In this document: one piece after another, positions 25,233 to 37,400 of the stretch | Numbering within the stretch: position 1 is the stretch's first letter | How the letters are laid out: every line of letters begins with the position of its first letter | NCBI RefSeq assembly: GCF_000004075.3 | Contig: NC_026659.2 | Location: 23,268,272-23,332,271, forward strand | Source: Cucumis sativus | Lineage: Eukaryota; Streptophyta; Magnoliopsida; Cucurbitales; Cucurbitaceae | Direction: 5' to 3' | DNA: 64,000 nucleotides | Notes under the pieces: model-generated | Databases searched by the model: none | What the model saw: the letters and a program-made list of their open reading frames with translations, nothing else | Told to the model about the DNA's origin: nothing | Made by a program: the position numbers and the translations under genes

Positions 25233-25243
25233 AATATATAGAG
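25233..25243 (-). promoter_or_regulatory. Probable TATA box of the small membrane protein gene
   Basis: On the minus strand the sequence reads CTCTATATATTCC, about 70 bp upstream of the chosen ATG and preceded by a CT-rich stretch. Spacing fits a plant core promoter with a leader of some 40 nt. Confidence 0.45.
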
Positions 25244-26871
25244 AGAGAATGCATACGTGATGTAAACGCACGGTCCCAATCTACCATTCGTAAGTTGCAA
25301 CGTATTTTTTATTGATTTCAAATGTCATTAAAACTTTTTTTTTCTATTTTTTAGGGATAAGTTGTCGACTACTTTTTCTATTGTTATTGCCTCTCTATTT
25401 TCAAATGTCATTAAAAATTTCAAATGAGCAATTGACCTAATCCTAAGGAGAAAAGAAATAAGGAAAGTGAGATTAAGCCAAAAAAAATGATTATTATAAT
25501 AAATGTTTTGATTCATTAGGATTAATATTTATAACTTTGTTTAGAGAAAGATCACGGAAGTTTATTATAATATTTGTTTAGGGATAGACTACCAAATTCC
25601 ATTTTTATTCAAAATCAAACCAAATGAAATTGACAAACAAAAAAAACATAGTTGTAAAGAGCAGTTCCATCAATGAAGAGAAATATCGAATTACAGATTT
25701 TGGAATCTTCTATAAAGTTGTGAGTTTATATTCAATGAATTTTTCTAAAATCGTAAATAGCAACTACATACTATACAAATAAAACTTAAACACATTACAT
25801 ATATTTTGTTTTCTAATTACCTCAATTTGTTTTAGTTCAGCCTCAACAGCTGCTTTCTTGTTGTTCTCCTATGACCCAATGCTTTCCATTCAGAAAAACA
25901 CATATATAAAGCAAATAATAGCATCAAATGGGTTAAATTCCATTGAGCTCTCTATTTATTTACAGTAAATTTACATTAAATTCAATACACAAAACAAATT
26001 GTATTAATTTTTTTTGCTTTGTGTGAAATATGTTTTTGAAATTGGTACCGTAAATCTAATTCACAAATAAATTGTATTATTTATTTTTCATATGTCTTTC
26101 ATTTGTAGTTCAATTTGATCTATAAAACCAATACATTAATAAATATGCTCATTTTCTTCTTCCTTTTTTGTTGCATTTTCAAAGATCGGGGAAAGAAATA
26201 AGCAGGAAGGATTATATGAGAATGATTGACAAAAAAAAAGTTTATGATTGTTTTTTTTTTTAATTTGTACTCTTGTATTTTCTTTTTTATAAAAAAATGT
26301 ATAGTAAATCTAATACCCAAATATTAGTATTTTTAATTTACCAAAATTTAAATTTTTTATTAAAAACATGTTCCATTAGTTTTCGTAAATACGATATCAA
26401 TTTTGAACGTTTTGTATGCAAGCTTTTCATGCCAATAAATTAATTGATGTGTTACGTGCGAAAGAAATTATATCTATTTTTAAAAATTGATGTTGTAAGT
26501 GCAATATTGGAAAATTGTATATCGTTAACAATCGATTTAAACAAATGAGGATTAACATAATAGCATTGAAACGAAATGAAATACAACTTTTTTTTTTTAA
26601 ATGCAATTAATATCATAATTATGTCGTACGTCAAGATAATGCAAAATAATAATAATAATAAATCAATAGAAACCAAAATAAAAATGTGTCATGTGGTTCA
26701 AACGAACAAACAATCATTGGATTAAATATTTGTCGATTGAATATTTAATTAATGATTGAATTCAAATTTTTAATGTTGTGGAATTTGAATTTAATTAAAT
26801 ATTTTTAGATTTTTATTTAATTAAATTAAAGAGTGAAATGTTGTTAGAAATTTGATAATTATATGTATACG

Positions 26872-26874
<3 letters not shown>

Positions 26875-26930
<56 letters not shown>
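26875..26930. repeat. (AT)28 microsatellite
   Basis: An uninterrupted run of AT dinucleotides about 56 bp long. Likely to be length-polymorphic. Confidence 0.95.
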
Positions 26931-26934
<4 letters not shown>

Positions 26935-27541
26935 GCTATGAAAAAATGGGAAGATAATTATATTTATTAAAATATAATTATTAAGAAAAATATGTTTGTT
27001 TTGCATAAGAAGAAAAAAAGGTTTGATGTGGTTGTATTTACTAGAAAAAGGAAATGATTAAGAGGAGGAGGAAATGATTTTGTTCATTATTTTACCTTTC
27101 TATCCTCACAATGTTTCTCTTTTTGTTTTTCAAAAAATAAAAATCTTTTAGTTTGTTTTTGTTTTTCATTTTTGTATTGTTTGAAAGACATTTTAGTTTA
27201 AATATTTACAAAATATTACAAAATTGGCGTAACTAAACAAAGTAATACAAACTCTTCTATTGGAAGGTTGATTGATAGAATTTAAAATTATTTTATCTTT
27301 GTAAATATTTTGTCTGTTTTACTATTTTTAATAATTTTTCATTTTGATATTTGTTTTTTAAACTTTTCTTAATATTACTTTTATCTCTCTCTCTTTTTTT
27401 AAATTTCAATACATATTCATAAAGTTGTATTGATAAAAAACTTTGAACTAATAATTAGTTAGTGCTTTCAATAGTATCAATTTTGTTTACAAACAATATC
27501 ACATTACAGTTAATAATTATTTTTTATTGAACCAATTCTTA

Positions 27542-27564
27542 ATATATATATATATATATATATA
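27542..27564. repeat. Short (AT)n microsatellite
   Basis: About eleven uninterrupted AT/TA dinucleotides. Confidence 0.9.
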
Positions 27565-27795
27565 CTTTTATTTTAATGGTTACATTAACAAAGTGGACGC
27601 TTAAACTTGATCTATTGAAATTTTTTATTTAAAAAAAATCATTAATTAAGAATCTAAACTAATTCAAAACTTAAGAAAGTTTTAATTAAGTAATAAAATT
27701 ATAAGTATTAAACTATACAGATTTTCCTAAGTATTTTGTATACAAAATATCCTTACTCTTATTTTTATTAATTATTTATTATAAATAAATAAAGA

Positions 27796-27925
27796 CAAAG
27801 ATATACGAACTTAACAAAAATAGAAAAAAAATGAAATTACCACATTAATGTTTTTTATAATAAAGTCAAAGATATACGAACTTAACAAGAAAAGAAAAAA
27901 AATGAAATCACCACGTTAATGTTTA
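27796..27925. repeat. Direct tandem duplication, about 71-bp unit, two copies
   Basis: The segment starting caaagatatacgaacttaac at 27796 recurs at 27867 with a few substitutions, and both copies run on through an A-rich stretch to 'accacattaatg' or 'accacgttaatg'. Confidence 0.8.
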
Positions 27926-30900
27926 GCACGGTTGTAAGTTTAACTGGTTGAGTGTATATTAATAGCAAAAATATGGTTAGTTACTGTTTTGGTTTGTGTT
28001 TAGGAGGAGGTGAAAACTTTTATTTTAAGTTTTTTAGGATTTTATATATTTTCATCTCTATTTTGGTTGCCAAGAAAATGGTGTAAGAATCGAAGAAAAA
28101 AATGGGAAAAGTGATAGTATTTAATTTACATGAAAGAAGAGGACATAAAATGCTAAACAAATTGATCATATTGGTATGAGCAATTTGTAACTTTTTTTTT
28201 TTTTTAATTCTAGAGTTGTATATTTTTGTAACCAAGGTATTAAGAATTTCGTTTAAAGTTTAAAAATAAAGTTCAAAAATATTTTTAAAATAAAATGTTA
28301 ATAGTTTTCCACCTAAGAATTAACGGCCATATTATGGTCATTTTTTTAACTTAAAATTTAAAAGTATTTTTTACTTTAAATACAAAATACAAAGTTAAAA
28401 GCAGAATTGTTTAGGAAGAGTGGAGCCAAATTAATTATAACAAATAGCTAAAGGCTGACTCAAAACGCAAATATAAATTAATATAACCATTCAATTAAAG
28501 ATTACGCTTTGATTGAATTAATAATAAAATATTTTTTAATAATACATTTTATTTTAAACATTTTTGGAAATGAATTTAAAATTTAAAGTTAAAAGGTGTT
28601 TAGATGTGAATTTGGTTTTTAAAGATTTCTCTAAAATAGATTATATTATAAATGAATTTTTTAAAAAATGTATGTCAAACACTACCATTTTTTTCAAAAT
28701 AGTTTTTTTGGATAAAATTAAACACTTAAGAATCTCAACCTAACATATCCTAAGGCTACCTCAAAATAATATAATTATTATCATTTCAAAAGTTTTTTTT
28801 TGTTGGCATTGAAAAAAATAAGAAAAGACATTTTTTTGTGCAAAATAATGAGTTTTGGGACAATGAAAAGTCCAAACTACCCTTTCTCCCTCCCATGCGA
28901 TTCTTCTTAATGAACGAGAGTTGTAAGGAACAACGAATAACAAGCATGAAGACAGTTGAGTTGCAGTTCAGATGACGATGCATCTAATAAAAACAACTAG
29001 GTCGCAGCTCAGAGACGAAAAGCACAGATGAAACTCATTGCAACCCAATGACTAATACTATATTGAAATTAGTATACAATATTAAGAATAAGTACAAATC
29101 AATGTTAAATGTTAATTCTTAGATGATTTATGAAAATTTTGGGTTTTCATCCATTTGGATGCCTTATTGTTCCTGTTAAACTTTATTTGAGAAAATTTTT
29201 ATGCCACGTCGTTTGTAGGGTTTTCTAAAAAATATTAATTTGTGAATTGAGGATGAAATTAGAAAAAAATGGAAATAACCATCAAGGGACTAAAACTCAA
29301 GACCTCAAAGACGCGCATGGATGATTTTGACGGAAAAATGGATGGATTTTCGGAAATTTGCAAAAATATTACGAGACTGCCACTCATAACATGTAAAAAA
29401 AATTGATTTGCATGCTAAGATTCGAACTTGGATGGCTTGGAGGTGACACTTGGTGGTTGAAGAATGTGAGTGACGGTGGAAACGGTATCACATCCAATAA
29501 CAAAAAAAAAAAAAAAAAATGGCATGATTAATTGACGGCCAACGCCTAATGTATTTGGTTAACATCATTTAGATTTGACTGTTTATGTTTTAAAAATTTT
29601 TTTGGTATAGAATAGTTTTCATCGACTACTCAAATCTAAACAATTTTTGTATGATTATTTTCTACACAATTAGATTTGATGATTGTTTATATAGAATTGT
29701 TTAGATTTAGTTATCTAAAATTCAACCATTTTTTCCATAATCTTTTATATTTAAGTCATGAACTTTAAAAAAATTTAAAAATTAGATTTGATTCCTATAC
29801 AAACTTGAACAAAATAAAAGTTAAAAAAGCTACCAAAAATGAGAAAAACTGTGAAAAAGAAAAAAAAAAAAGATAGAAACGAATGAGAAACATAAATATT
29901 TTTTAAAAAACGATGAAAAGAAATTTAAAAAATCGTAGAAAAAGAAAAAGAAAAGACACCTGAAATATTTTAAAAAATTAGATAGTTTAAGTGAGTTTTT
30001 TCATTTAGTTAAACATACTGTTCATATTATATTAAAAATATTGATGAAAATTAAGCTTGTTTTTATTTTTATGGCAAAATACTTTAATTTTATTAAAATT
30101 GATTAAGGTTAATTAATTGATCATATTATATCGTTCTTATTCTCTCTTCCGTAAATGCTTCTTTTTTTATTTTTAATTTTACTAAAATTGAAAACTTCCC
30201 TAATTTTTTTTTGTTCTTTACTCATTTCATAAACACGTTCACAGCCACAACCAATCAAGGTTCAGAAGTACTAGAAATCAACAATCATAATTGAATTAAA
30301 TAAAAAAAGTTAAAAAAATGCCACGAGCTTGAAAAATTGTAGAGTTATTTAGGCAATTTACAAGTTATAAAATTAAATGTTTATTTAATATTATGTATTT
30401 TCATTTATTATGGTAGTTGAAAGAGCATAAAACAAAATGTTGTGTCTTTTAATTTCATATTTTAATTAGCATAAGTAAGGTTGTAATTTTCACCTTTAAA
30501 AATGAGAAATTGGATGAATGAAATCTGAAAATTCTAGATCGTAGAATTTTGTTATTGTGATAGAATGCAAGAATATTTGGAGCATTCAAGTTGAGTTTAT
30601 TTTTCTTGCTTTTGGAGTGCTTTGAAGTTCAAAACTTTGTTTGATCCTTGGTTTGTTAGATCATCCAAGCAATTTGAATCTAACCAAATCAAATTTAAGC
30701 GAGAGCATTATTAGCGAGATGAAAACTTCTGCTTGGATTTTTATTTATCTACAGGGATTCAATTTGAAGAACATTGATAGTTTGTGAATGAGTTCCCAAC
30801 CAATCATCCTCAAACCAATCTTTTTTTTGGTTTCAAGTTCTCTCATTATGTGTAATAATGTTTATTGAAATCGTTTTATGGTAATTGGTATAATTGTACG

Positions 30901-31076
30901 TCATGAACAAAATTGACTTTATTTCATGGAATGATTCTCGAACCCTCAACTTCTAAATAAATCTCTACCAATGTTCATAATTTCGACAATGCATTGTTTG
31001 TGTGATATATGGAGGAAACTTCTAGAAAGTTATTAGAGAAAGAATCACCAACACATTTTTCAATTTTGTGGATGAT

Positions 31077-32046
31077 CCATTCAGGACAGTTTAAAGCAGT
31101 GTAGATATCTTTTGGTATTATGGTAGAGTCAAGGCTTGCTGTAAAAGCTTTGAACTGAGGAGAGAGATTATCGTAGGAAACATAATTGCAAATGGGGTGT
31201 TTAGTACAAGACCTGGTGTCTTTTCTCAGAGCAATGGGAATGTCAAGAGAGAAATCATACTCATCCGATTTTCCTGTATGACCATGTTCCGCTTCATTAT
31301 TACGGGTTTTTATTCTGACCTCAATCTAATCACCACTGTCCTTTTCTTCCACGTCTTCAAGAACAGCAACATTAGACCTGTCATTCTCACTTATCATATT
31401 CTTAGTACAGGGTTTAGTAGGATTTTCCATACCTTGATCTCGAGGAGGTTCAGAGTCTTGGACTGGAGCCGGCGGCTGACTAGTAGGGGAACCGATTTCC
31501 TTTTTGTGATTCCTCCTGTAATACGTTTTCCATTGGACTTGGTTTGTAGGTAGGACTATGGAATGAGGATTGATGTTAGACACAACACTAGGAGCGGGTT
31601 CGATGAATTCAAAGGTGTTGTTAGACTCTTCACTCACACTCTCCCCCTGAAGATGGCTAACGGGAAAGTAGGTTCGATCCTCACAGAAAGTAACATCCAT
31701 AGTGACAAAGTATTTTCTAGATGACGGGTGAAAACATTTATAACCACGCTGGTGAGGGGATACCCAACAAGCACACATGCCTGAGCCCGAGGGGTAAATT
31801 TGGTTTGATTAGGGCCAAAATTATGGACATAAACGGTACACCCAAACACACGAAGAGGAACCTCAGAAACATGACGAGTCAATGGGTAGGACTCCTTAAG
31901 AAAATCTAAGGGAGTTTGAAGATGAAGAATACGAGAAGGCATTCTATTGATTAAATGAGCTGCTGTAAAAATAGCATCTCCCCATAAGTATGAAGGAAGG
32001 GAAGTAGAAAGCATAAGGGAACGGGCTACTTCCAGAAGGTGACGGT
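31077..32046 (-). pseudogene. Internal fragment of the same copia family (integrase end to RT start)
   Basis: This 970-bp stretch matches 20647-21614 of the large copia element in the same orientation, with roughly 3 percent differences by eye. It covers the end of the integrase core, the linker and the beginning of the reverse transcriptase region, and has neither LTR nor polypurine tract. It is broken by a one-base loss near 31759 (a run of five G has become four) and by a stop at the start of the linker frame near 31326 (GAG to TAG). Both ends stop abruptly: left at ccattcagga, right at ggtgacggt. No target duplication was seen, so it looks like a copied or rearranged piece and not a normal insertion. 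Confidence 0.92.
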
Positions 32047-32389
32047 ACTGAAACTCACCTGTCTCACTAACTCATCTAACTCAGCACAATAACAACAATC
32101 TGTCTCACTACTTTATTTCACTCAATTGGAAGATTGTATTGACATGAATTAACTTTTTATTGTCCTCTATACACTTGTGGAAAATGGTCTTGTGCGGGAG
32201 TTATGGGTTTCAATGAGTTTTTGCTCAACTTTGGATACAATTTCTTCTTATGGAGCCTGAATCTTCCATCAACAACGCACATGTGCTAGCTTCTTAGTAA
32301 GTCACTAGCTCTCAAACTCCTATTGTTTTTGCGGTTTTCATAATATCCATTATTCTTCTAACTATTTTTCAAGTACATAACACTAGTAC

Positions 32390-32535
32390 TTATCGTTGAG
32401 ATGCTGTGACTTTCACATTAGAAAAACATTTCACTCTCCTTATAAAATAGATGAACTACTCATCTTATTGCTAATTGGTTTTGAAATGAAATAACCTATA
32501 CTATCAAATACTTATATCAAACACTAGAATTGTTC
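32390..32535 (+). repeat. LTR-like remnant related to the one at 1540-1680
   Basis: Contains actactcatcttattgcta, attggttttgaaatgaaa and then tatcaaat, in the same order as the related parts of 1600-1670 (ctattcatttaatagccaat, ttgattttgagatgg, tatcaaat). It lies just upstream of the decayed copia on the same strand and could be its 5' LTR. Confidence 0.35.
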
Positions 32536-32819
32536 CGTAGGTACCTATTATAATGTTTTAGAACATGTCATTCACCAAGGTATTGTGATAATTATAACAC
32601 TTGCACCACTGCTTCTTCTTCCAAACTTGCACAATTTTTTTTCCGACAATAATAAGCACCACTATTGGTTCTCTATCTTTCATTAGTAACAAGCAACGTG
32701 AAATACTTTTTGTCCTTTTACCAACTCATTTGAGAAAAGTAACTACTAGTACCAGTGAGGTGTCATTTTTCACGTTGTAGATATCTACCTTCTTGATTTA
32801 TGTTTTGAATTTGTTTGTG

Positions 32820-33560
32820 ATAGTTGGATACTATATTATGGTGCTTCTATTCGTATGTGTCATTCTCAAAATGTTTTTTGGTTCAACTGAGGGTTGTTTA
32901 TAAAATTTTAGTGTTGCCTAACACATCTCATGTTAGTATTGAATTTGTTGGGATGTTCATCTTATTGAGCCTATTATCTTCACCAATATTTTGTATATAC
33001 CCACTTTTGCCTTTAGTATCATATCCATCGGTGTTTTAACTAGAATATTGCCTTTTGTTATAGGTTTTTGGGTGATTTTATGTTCTTTAGGACAAGCCTT
33101 ATTTCACCTTGACATTGTCAAGGTTAGCTTATCACATGAATTGTATGTTTTGGTCTTATCCATCCTACACAGCTTGGTAGTCCTGGTTCATATATTGTCT
33201 ACTATGTCGTAACTATTGATACTTGACATTGTTGTCTAGATCACCAATCTTTAAAGATGTCATTAATTAATGTTAAAACATTTTGACTTATCCTCTTCCC
33301 TTGTGTTTTTTCCTTTTAACTAAATGAAAATGTTGTCCTTTTATTCCTAATAACCATGTTGCATCTCACATATTTGATGTAATACATTGTGATGTTCGAG
33401 GACCTTTTCAATATCCATCTCTTGTTGGTTATTACTATCTTTTAATTAACTATCGTGGATGATTTTTCTCACTTTACCTCAACGTTTATGATGAAATAAA
33501 GAGTGAGGCCATCGTTTCTCGTTTTCTTGTCAACAAACCCTGCTTTTATAGATTTCTTCG
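32820..33560 (+). pseudogene. Strongly decayed Ty1/copia polyprotein remnant
   Basis: Pieces in different frames still read as copia: VLPNTSHVSIEFVG followed by NILYIPTFAFSIISIGVL (end of protease and GAG-pre-integrase region, 32905-33045), and IFDVIHCDVRGPFQYPSL near 33375-33430 (start of the integrase core). Many stops and frame changes separate them. It is on the plus strand, much older than the minus-strand copia at 19-23 kb, and belongs to a different lineage. Reverse transcriptase was not recognised. The limits are approximate. Confidence 0.7.
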
Positions 33561-34499
33561 TTGCTAAGGAAGTTCTTCATCAGTTCTTTTGTGTTGGTAG
33601 GTCTAAGCAAAATTCTAACATTGAGAGAAAGCTCTAATATTTATTAAATGTTGGTTGACCCTCACAATTCTAGTATTGGATTCCTATTGTTTTGGGCCGA
33701 ATGTGTTCTTGAGACCAATGTTGCCAAACTTTGAGTTTAATTTGATTAAAAAATAATTTCAAATTCTTTGATTGAGAATTGTCATTATGCGAATGAGGTT
33801 AAGACTTTTGCCGATGCCTTTTGAGATGTTTATTTTCATGGCTTTATCCATGGTTCCCTTTGAACCAATTGCAAGTGTAATTCTATTGCGCACGAGGTAG
33901 CTACCCGTGTCCAAAGACTTCATTTTTCAGCTATTTGATTTGAAAACCACACCCACCATGGGTGAACTTTACTTTTTTTTTTTTTCTTATTCTGTTTGTT
34001 CTTTAAATTTTTTCCCTTTGTTAGTTGTTTTGCCGGTTGTACTGAAAAAAAAAGCATAAAGTTCAGCTCCATAGTTTGCTCTATCAATTTTAGATTAGAG
34101 GTCCGATCTTCCTAATAATAATAATAATAACAAAAAGACGTAAAACAACAGTTTGATAAGGAAAATTAAGGAAATGAAGCTCAAATTTCAATTTCAACTC
34201 TCACAAAAACGCGGTTTATATTTTTCGCTCCAAAAACATTAATCGCAAGAAAAAAAAAAATTTCAATCAAAAATCGGAACAGCCAAAAGTCATTGCTTCC
34301 TGCGACCGTTTTTGCTGTTTAATCTCTCTCGTTCTGCTTCCTTCCATTTTCCACCCTCTCTGATTTGATCTTCTAACCTAAACCCCATTAATCCAACCAT
34401 TCTCCGATCTCAGATCTCAATCCATCCTTTTCCACATTTCATTCCATTCTCCTTTTCCCTCAAAAATCCCTCACATCTTCCCCGTACTTCCATCTTTTA
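33561..34499. other. Degenerate repeat sequence and 5' region of the dynamin gene
   Basis: Up to about 33950 the sequence may continue the decayed copia but nothing specific is recognisable. From about 34150 it becomes the leader of the DRP1 gene, with CT-rich sequence (ctctctcgttctgcttcctt) typical of a plant 5' untranslated region. A short (AAT)n run lies at 34113-34130. Confidence 0.5.
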
Positions 34500-37400
34500 A
34501 TGGCTACCATGGAGAGCTTGATCGGTCTAGTCAACCGAATCCAGCGAGCCTGCACTGTCTTGGGAGATCATGGCGGCGAGGGAATGTCCCTCTGGGAAGC
34601 TCTTCCTTCTGTCGCTGTCGTTGGAGGACAGGTTTGTCATGTCCTTAACTCTTCTTTTTCTATTTCTAATCTTCTAACTATTTCTTTTCGCATCTGATCC
34701 ATTTCTGTTCCTGTGGAAATTAGAGTTCCGGTAAATCTTCAGTGCTGGAAAGCGTGGTCGGTAGAGATTTTCTTCCTCGTGGATCCGGTAAATCTCCTAT
34801 ATTTGTTTTCTTTATTTTTTTTTTGTGTATAAATGATTTGCTATACCTTTTTATGTTCTCCCCTCTTTTTGCTAATCTGCGTGACTTTAGAGGGATAGGT
34901 AGATGTGTGATAATGCTGGACTTTTCATTTTTACTCACTGGTTTACTCTGTACTCAAGGATCTTCATTTTGGCTTAGATAAGAGGAAGCTAAGTTTTTGT
35001 ATTCTTACATTTCCTAATCGATTCAGTTGAGCTTCTAAGTTCCCATCATTAACTAATTATGCGATCATTTTTTTTTTATTTTGGGCTTCGTTGTATATAC
35101 CGGATTTTTTTCCCTGTTGTACCTCATTGGATTATTTCATTCATCAATGAAATGTTTCTTATTCAAAAAAAGAAAAGAAAAGAAAGATTACTCTTAGAAT
35201 ACTGAGAAGTATGTTGGCTTTCTTCTTGGTTTATCACTTAAAACTGAACTTGTATTGTAGTATGAATTCCAGTTTCAGAATCATGCTTGGTTAAGGTGAT
35301 TGACCAAAATGGTTTCTTTCATCTCTAATTTATCTTTCGTACTGGTAGGTATTGTAACACGAAGACCATTGGTGTTGCAACTTCATAAGACAGATGAAGG
35401 ACGAGCTGAATATGCAGAGTTTCTCCATGCTCCGAAGAAGAAGTTCTCTGATTTTGGTATATTGTATTTCATCTTCTTCCTCTGATAGAGACAGTTTTAT
35501 TTATTGGTTAATGTATAAGAAACCTTTAACGTTCCACAATTTTCACTAATTATCCCTTCTTCAATACACGAGCATTCCTTATAAGGCTATTTTGTACACA
35601 AGGTTTGGTTAATGTATTTGGTTTTATTTGTTGATGATTGTGTAGTTTTTAAATTTATTCATGTCTATTTTGGACCTAAATTTTCATTTGATGTTGTAAA
35701 AAATTCTGATGAAAACAAAATCTGTGTCTGGGCTATTTTCGATTAAATTTCAAAGTTTATGTCTAAATTGAATGTACTTGTTCTTATATCAAAATCTCTG
35801 AAGTTTCTTGCTTACTACGAGCTTGGAAAATTCATAGGTTTTTTGTTCCTGTACATTATCGACTTTGAGTATATTTTGTAGAAGCTAGTTGCATAACCAT
35901 GGAAAAAGGGGAAGTCTGACTAAATTCTGTTCCTGCATTAAAATTCCTTGGCTTGTTTGTAGATTTTTTCGTGCCTGCTTGGCTAAAGTTTTATCATATA
36001 ATTCTAGCAATACTTTGACCCATTTTCTTGCTAATTAATACTGTAGGACTTGCTTTCTTTCCTTCCTCCATAAGACTTACATATTTATTCATGTTACAAC
36101 CATGAATGTCTTGCCAAATAAAACTGTCCACTTTTCTCATATGCAGCTTCTGTTCGTAAAGAAATATCAGATGAGACTGATCGAATTACTGGGAAGTCGA
36201 AGCAAATCTCAAATATACCAATTCATTTGAGCATATATTCTCCAAATGGTAAATAAGATGCAATGTAATAATTGAACCATGGAATCACCGGTTGATTATT
36301 ATCATTTGCCAGCATTTACACTTTAAGTAGATCCTGATACACTGGAAGCACATCATGAGTGTTATGCAGTATGACTCATACTGTTGTTCAGGGTTTAGGG
36401 GAAGAGATGAATTAAATGTTGGTTCTACAATATTAAGAATCGCTCAAACTTCAAACTCACCTGGTAGAATTGAAGCATAAGTTTAATTCGTACAAACTGA
36501 ACACTGAGATTTTTTGTTCATGCTTACTTTGAACGTTGACCTAAATTAACACATAAGAGAGGATCAATAACTTTTAAACCCCAAGAGTTGCTTGTTTAGT
36601 TGATTGGCTCTGTTCAACTGTGCAATGAAGCATGACTTGTTCTTATTTTCTTCAATTCCCTCCAGCCTTCAGTCATATGACAGTAGAGATTGACAAAATT
36701 ATGTGCTGACTATTGTAGTTAGTCTTTGGGAAATTTGAACATAAACCAATTCTTTTAATGATACATCTAGAATTTTTGAAGAGTTTTTTGGACTTCGTTA
36801 AGTTTATAACTTTCAATGGGTGAATCCTTTCCAATGACTTCTGTAATTACTCTCCCAGTCTCCTATTTTATTCAGGCAAAAATCATACAACATCTATTCA
36901 GACCTGAAAGCCTTCTCACCTTGTTTCTTCAGAATTTTGATTTATTTTGATGTTTGTTGTCTTCATTTAAATGTTGTGGATGATGTTGCTTCTTACCTTA
37001 ACCTTTCTTGCAGTTGTAAACTTAACACTCATAGATCTTCCTGGGTTGACAAAGGTTGCTGTAGGTAATTTGTTTGAAATTTTTAGTTTTTTATATTGGA
37101 CATTTAAAAAAAAAATAAAAGGAATTTTTTAAAACTAATGTCTTTGGTTTCCTGCCTTTTGCAGAAGGACAACCCGAGTCTATTGTTGAGGATATTGAAA
37201 ACATGGTCCGCACTTATGTTGAGAAAGTAAGGATCTCTAAATCGGCCTTGATGAAAACTTTAAATCAATTTCTCCAATCGTCTTCTTTATTTATTTTGGC
37301 TTTGAAATTGGAATATGTTACTACACTAATAGCATGAATCTAAAATGCTGGTAGACAATTGCATATGTTGTTATGGCTGCTTGAGCTATTCTTGATTTTT

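Larger units (their letters stand above)
25250..31076. other. Gene-poor AT-rich region
   Basis: Almost 6 kb with no supported gene; the open frames are low-complexity and AT-driven. It contains a long AT dinucleotide repeat (26875-26930), a shorter one (27542-27564), a direct duplication of about 71 bp (27796-27925) and segments (29090-30260, 30750-30930) that resemble 44010-44350 and 45310-45470. Confidence 0.6.

Noticed and set aside
26821-27006. Open frame with repeated Tyr-Ile translation
   Set aside because: It is produced by the AT microsatellite and is not coding.
32991-33212. Frame resembling a hydrophobic membrane protein
   Set aside because: Its first part is the degraded copia GAG-pre-integrase segment in one frame; the rest is frame-shifted noise.
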